Assembly (NCBI GenBank): GCA_964451785.1 | Contig: CAYVJG010000045.1 | Coordinates: 1 to 18,009 of the forward strand | Source of the DNA: JAJYSO01 sp964451785 | Lineage (GTDB): Bacteria; Bacteroidota; Bacteroidia; Flavobacteriales; Flavobacteriaceae | DNA length: 18,009 bases | Direction: 5' to 3' | Made by a program: the position numbers and the translations under genes | The notes under the pieces: model-generated | The model's database searches: none | What the model saw: the letters and a program-made list of their open reading frames with translations, nothing else | What the model was told of the DNA's origin: nothing | Shown here: positions 14,324-18,009 of the stretch, one piece after another | How the letters are laid out: each line of letters opens with the position of its first letter | Numbering within the stretch: position 1 is the first letter of the stretch

Positions 14324-16192
14324 ATGCGGAAGTTGTTGTTGTATTTTTTAATTGGTTTAACCGGCCTAATATTTTTAGGGCGATTACTTTATCTGCAAGT
14401 TTTTGACGATTCTCTAGCAGTAATTTCTGAACGCAATGCTATAAAAACAGAATACATCTATCCACAACGAGGGTTTATTTACGACCGCAATGGCGATCTA
14501 TTAGTTTCTAATCAGCCGGCTTATGATGTGATGGTTATTCCTCGTAATGTCAGCACATTTGATACCATAGCCTTTGCAAATTTACTGAACATTACTCCTG
14601 AAAAATTACGCGATAGACTAAAGCGAGCCCGCGTGTATTCACCGCGATTACCATCAGTAGTAGTCCATCAAGTTTCAAAAAGTGATTACGGCTATTTACA
14701 AGAGAAAATGCGTAATTTTCCGGGTTTTTATATCCAAAAACGAGCCTTACGCGATTATCACACTAAGGCAGCAGCTAATGTGTTGGGATATATTTCGGAA
14801 GTTAACCCTTCTGAAATAAAAGAGATGACCTATTATCAACCCGGCGATTTGATAGGGCGAAGCGGTGTTGAAAAACAATACGAAGAAATATTGCGCGGGC
14901 ATAAAGGGGTTAAATACTATCAAACTGATCGCTTTAATCGTGTTATTGGATCCTATGAAAATGGAAAATTAGATACTTTGCCGCAAAAAGGGAAAGATTT
15001 AACCTTGACCATTGATATTGACTTGCAAGAATACGGCCAACAACTCATGGTTAATAAACGCGGAGGTATTGTAGCTATTGAACCTGAAACTGGTGAAATT
15101 TTGGCACTTGTTACAGCTCCGAGTTACGATCCGGCGTTGTTGGTGGGGCGTGACCGCTCAAAAAACTTTACTGAGTTGTGGTATGACACTATCCGTAAAC
15201 CGCTTTATGATCGCAGTTTGCTAGCTACTTATCCGCCAGGATCAACTTTTAAAACAGTTGAAGCCGTTTTAGCTTTGTCTGAAGGTGTGATAGACACTGA
15301 AACCACAGTATCTTGTCATATGGGTTTTTATTATGGCCGACATGCACATATGGGATGTGAATTACACCCTTCGCCTATAAGTGTGCGCAATGCTATAGCG
15401 TATTCGTGTAATACATTTTTTGCCAAAGCCTACTGGAAGATGATTGACAAATATGATACCCCACAAAAAGGAATGAATATATGGCATGATCATTTGGCTA
15501 AATTTGGCTTTGATAATTATTTAGGCTATGATTTGCCTACAGGACGCAAAGGTTTTATTCCTGATGCTAAATACTATAACTGGGCTTATAATTATCCTAA
15601 ATACCACTGGGCGGCTTCTTATACTTTGTCTAATGGAATTGGGCAAGGAGAAGTGTTAGCTACACCAATTCAATTGGCTAATATGACGGCAGCTATAGCT
15701 AATAAAGGTTGGTATTATACACCACATGTTTTAAAAGAAACCGACGGCAACCCTATAAAAAATAAAAAATATACCGTAAAAAACGAAACCGGTATTGCCG
15801 CTAAATACTTTGAACCTGTTATTGAGGGCATGCACGATGTTTATGAATTTGGTACGGCGCGATTTTCTCGTGTGCCTGGCATTGAAGTCTGTGGTAAAAC
15901 AGGAACAGCTGAAAACTTTGCTATTATAGATGGCAAAAAAACACAACTGACAGACCACTCTGTGTTTGTGGCTTTTGCTCCTAAAGATAACCCTAAGATT
16001 GCGATATCTGTATTTGTGGAAAACGGGCGTTGGGGATCGCGTTATGCCTCTAAAATTGCCGGACTTATGATTGCTAAATACCTCAAAGGACATATCGATA
16101 GAAAAGACAATGAAGAATGGATTTTGACTCACAGCCTAGAAGATGAATACGCCAAACGCTATAGTGATAAACCTTTTAAAATTAATCAATAG
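14324..16192 (+). CDS. mrdA: Penicillin-binding protein 2 (elongasome transpeptidase)
   Basis: A class B PBP that cross-links peptidoglycan during elongation together with RodA. The 622-aa product has one N-terminal membrane helix (about 4-25), the pedestal (PQRGFIYDRNGDLLVSN at 47-63, and GRSGVEKQYE) and the transpeptidase domain (about 245-590). Active-site motifs are STFK (S307, K310), SCN (361-363) and KTGT (525-528). Between the first two lies a Cys/His cluster: C331, H340, H342, C345, H348. E. coli PBP2 binds Zn in the corresponding region using different residues, so a metal site is plausible here. Its ATG abuts the mreD stop, and rodA starts 3 bp after its own stop. Confidence 0.97.
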   Translation: MRKLLLYFLIGLTGLIFLGRLLYLQVFDDSLAVISERNAIKTEYIYPQRGFIYDRNGDLLVSNQPAYDVMVIPRNVSTFDTIAFANLLNITPEKLRDRLKRARVYSPRLPSVVVHQVSKSDYGYLQEKMRNFPGFYIQKRALRDYHTKAAANVLGYISEVNPSEIKEMTYYQPGDLIGRSGVEKQYEEILRGHKGVKYYQTDRFNRVIGSYENGKLDTLPQKGKDLTLTIDIDLQEYGQQLMVNKRGGIVAIEPETGEILALVTAPSYDPALLVGRDRSKNFTELWYDTIRKPLYDRSLLATYPPGSTFKTVEAVLALSEGVIDTETTVSCHMGFYYGRHAHMGCELHPSPISVRNAIAYSCNTFFAKAYWKMIDKYDTPQKGMNIWHDHLAKFGFDNYLGYDLPTGRKGFIPDAKYYNWAYNYPKYHWAASYTLSNGIGQGEVLATPIQLANMTAAIANKGWYYTPHVLKETDGNPIKNKKYTVKNETGIAAKYFEPVIEGMHDVYEFGTARFSRVPGIEVCGKTGTAENFAIIDGKKTQLTDHSVFVAFAPKDNPKIAISVFVENGRWGSRYASKIAGLMIAKYLKGHIDRKDNEEWILTHSLEDEYAKRYSDKPFKINQ

Positions 16193-16195
16193 ACT

Positions 16196-17452
16196 ATGAA
16201 GAAGGCTTTACATTATCCGGATTGGTTGACCATCTTACTGTTTTTAATCTTGGTGGTTTTTGGGTGGATGAATATCTATTCGGCCTCTCTTGGGGAGCAC
16301 GAAGTTTTTCACGGTTTCGATTTTGATGAAATTTATACCAAGCAAGCCTTGTGGATCGTGTTGAGTTTGGTTTGGGCAGCAGTAATATTGCTGGTAGAGG
16401 CTAAGTTTTACAGGCGGTTTTCCGGGGTGATTTATGTGATTGCTTTACTGTCATTGGTGGGGTTATTTGTTTTTGGAAAAACTATATCAGGGCAAACAGC
16501 TTGGTATTCTTTTGGAAGTTTTAGTATCCAGCCGGCCGAGTTTGTCAAGTCGGCGACAGCTTTAGCATTGGCAAAATATTTGAGTGATATTCAAACGGAT
16601 ATCAAAAGTTTAAAACATCAAACTAATGCCTTTTTTATCATCTTTTTACCGGCACTACTCATTATTGGGCAGCCCGACCCGGGGAGTGCTTTGGTGTATG
16701 CGGCTTTTATGTTTCCGCTTTATCGCGAAGGCCTCTCTGGAGGGTATCTGATGTTTGGGTTTAGTGTTGTAGTTTTGTTTGTATTCACCTTGTTGTATGG
16801 GCCTTATTGGGTGTCAGGTGGGGTGATTTTATTGGTCACTTCTGTTTTATTCTTGCGTAAAAAACAAAAGTACATGAAGCGCATTATCAGTATTGGTATT
16901 GCGGCTATGGCTTTTTCCTTTTGTGTCAATTATATCTTTTATAATGTTTTTCAACAACACCATCGCGACCGCTTTAATGTGGTCTTAGGAAAGGCTACCG
17001 ATTTAAATGGTATTGGTTACAACACTCATCAAAGTATTATTGCTATAGGTAGTGGAGGATGGTTAGGTAAAGGTTGGACTGAAGGCACGCAAACTAAAGG
17101 CAACTTTGTGCCAGAGCAACACACTGATTATATTTTTAGTACCGTAGGAGAAGAATGGGGATTTGTGGGCAGTGCCGGATTGATTGTTTTGTTTGTATTG
17201 CTGATAGGGCGTATAATCTATTTGTCAGAGCGACAAGAATCAACTTTTACCCGAGTGTATGGGTATAGTGTGGCCGGAATATTGTTTATCCATTTTACAG
17301 TTAATATAGGTATGGTGCTAGGGGTTTTGCCTACAGTAGGTATCCCTTTACCATTTTTAAGTTATGGTGGGTCTTCATTATGGGGATTTACGCTGTTGCT
17401 ATTTGTCTTCTTAAAACTCGATTCAGATCGGCAGTTTAACGGGCGTGTTTAA
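16196..17452 (+). CDS. rodA: Rod shape-determining protein RodA (SEDS peptidoglycan glycosyltransferase)
   Basis: An integral membrane glycosyltransferase that polymerises lipid II during elongation, paired with PBP2. The 418-aa product has about ten membrane segments. Conserved SEDS features are seen: WYSFGSFSIQPAEFVKSA (103-120, with E115 and K118), GQPDPGSA (D161), the large loop with GKGWTEGTQT and VPEQHTDYIFS with D311 (the site of the essential aspartate), then GEEWGFVG and LPFLSYGGSS near the end. It is the last gene of the cluster. Its TAA overlaps the stop of the convergent msrA, with no room for a terminator between them. Confidence 0.97.
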   Translation: MKKALHYPDWLTILLFLILVVFGWMNIYSASLGEHEVFHGFDFDEIYTKQALWIVLSLVWAAVILLVEAKFYRRFSGVIYVIALLSLVGLFVFGKTISGQTAWYSFGSFSIQPAEFVKSATALALAKYLSDIQTDIKSLKHQTNAFFIIFLPALLIIGQPDPGSALVYAAFMFPLYREGLSGGYLMFGFSVVVLFVFTLLYGPYWVSGGVILLVTSVLFLRKKQKYMKRIISIGIAAMAFSFCVNYIFYNVFQQHHRDRFNVVLGKATDLNGIGYNTHQSIIAIGSGGWLGKGWTEGTQTKGNFVPEQHTDYIFSTVGEEWGFVGSAGLIVLFVLLIGRIIYLSERQESTFTRVYGYSVAGILFIHFTVNIGMVLGVLPTVGIPLPFLSYGGSSLWGFTLLLFVFLKLDSDRQFNGRV

Positions 17453-18009
17453 GGTTTTTCTTTGGACTTTATCAGTTCAGGGTGCTTGGCTTGAAAACGC
17501 TCTAAACGCGGAATAGAAACTTGCTGAATATACGGATTACTGAGGTGACGTTTTTCGTAATCGTGATGGTAATCCTCGGCTTCCCAAAATTTTTGAAATG
17601 GTAAAACTTCGGCAGCTACTGGTTTTGAGTACTGTTGCTGTACAGCTTTTATTTTGGCTTCAATGAGTTGTTTTTCTTTAGCGTTTTGATAAAAAATGAT
17701 TGAGCGATAGCCGGAGCCTTCATCCGGCCCTTGTCCGTATTGTTGTGTGACATTTTGCGAACCAAAATAAACAGTTAAGAGCGTTGAAAAATCGACGACG
17801 TGTGGATCATAGGTTACCGCTACTGTTTCGGCATGCCCTGTGCGCATATAATTTTGATAAGTAGGATTTTTTCCGGTCCCTCCTGAATAGCCGGGCACAA
17901 CTTTTATAACGCCAATAACACTTTCATAAATAGATTCTGAACACCAAAAGCAACCACTGGCAAAGTATGCTGTTTTGTAGCCTTCTGGCGTGGTTGGTGT
18001 TTGTTGAGG
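17449..18009 (-). CDS. msrA: Peptide methionine sulfoxide reductase A, N-terminus outside window
   Basis: Reduces the S-form of methionine sulfoxide in proteins. The frame is open to the window edge, giving 186 codons, so the true start lies beyond 18009; the in-frame GTG at 17898 is not a start because the active site lies upstream of it. The catalytic motif GCFWC has the nucleophile cysteine at codon 17952-17950. PGYSGG, PTYQNYMRTGHAE and GYRSIIFY are family hallmarks, as is the C-terminal EDYHHDYEKRHLSNPYI. The only other cysteine in view is the second one of GCFWC, three residues on; the C-terminal resolving cysteines of E. coli MsrA are missing. Residues before the core (PQQTPTTPEGYK) look like a linker, so an exported form is possible. 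Convergent with rodA. Confidence 0.95.
   Translation of the reverse strand, partial: PQQTPTTPEGYKTAYFASGCFWCSESIYESVIGVIKVVPGYSGGTGKNPTYQNYMRTGHAETVAVTYDPHVVDFSTLLTVYFGSQNVTQQYGQGPDEGSGYRSIIFYQNAKEKQLIEAKIKAVQQQYSKPVAAEVLPFQKFWEAEDYHHDYEKRHLSNPYIQQVSIPRLERFQAKHPELIKSKEKP

Noticed and set aside
15731..16132. Minus-strand open frame of 133 codons
   Set aside because: It lies wholly inside mrdA, over the KTGT motif, and has no family features.
17449..17898. msrA starting at GTG 17898 as a complete short gene
   Set aside because: The catalytic GCFWC motif is in frame upstream of this GTG, so the gene must start beyond the window edge.

Overview
The window looks like a chromosomal segment from a member of the Flavobacteriaceae (Bacteroidota). 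The DNA is AT-rich and genes lack obvious Shine-Dalgarno sequences. Several intergenic regions carry the Bacteroidota -7 promoter element TAnnTTTG. The gene orders folE-cysS-yidD-lgt and mreBCD-mrdA-rodA, and a large repeat-rich secreted protein of the kind exported by the type IX secretion system, all point the same way. No rRNA, tRNA, CRISPR array, insertion sequence or phage gene was seen.

Left part (1-3208): a minus-strand gene, cut by the window edge, encodes a large surface or secreted adhesin-like protein. Its order is signal peptide, CUB-like domain, PKD domain, choice-of-anchor-L-type domain, Ig/PKD-like domain, then the first copies of a repeat. Its C-terminus lies outside the window. 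It is followed by about 740 bp without a gene, holding a structured GC-rich element (about 2672-2880) with two sets of inverted repeats and the folE promoter.

Middle-left (3209-8299): folE (GTP cyclohydrolase I), cysS, yidD, lgt and a DUF192 lipoprotein run on the plus strand in a compact, probably largely co-transcribed block. They cover pterin synthesis, cysteinyl-tRNA, membrane protein insertion and lipoprotein lipidation. Next comes a separately promoted gene for a GluR0-like ligand-gated potassium channel, in which a solute-binding domain is split by a TVGYGD pore. Its promoter spacer contains a near-perfect palindrome that recurs just before the start codon.

Middle (8300-10389): about 650 bp of non-coding DNA rich in perfect short hairpins and short repeats, then a minus-strand secreted serine hydrolase of the beta-lactamase/PBP4* type, divergent from purH.

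Right part (10390-18009): purH, then the cell-shape cluster mreB-mreC-mreD-mrdA(PBP2)-rodA in tight order. This is the elongasome: a cytoskeletal filament, its membrane scaffold, the SEDS glycosyltransferase and the partner transpeptidase. rodA converges on msrA (minus strand, N-terminus cut by the window edge); the two stop codons share a TTAA.

Most genes are conserved housekeeping functions. The parts worth a second look are the two non-coding structured regions, the palindrome pair at the channel promoter, the channel itself and the large modular surface protein. No complete new multi-gene system was identified.
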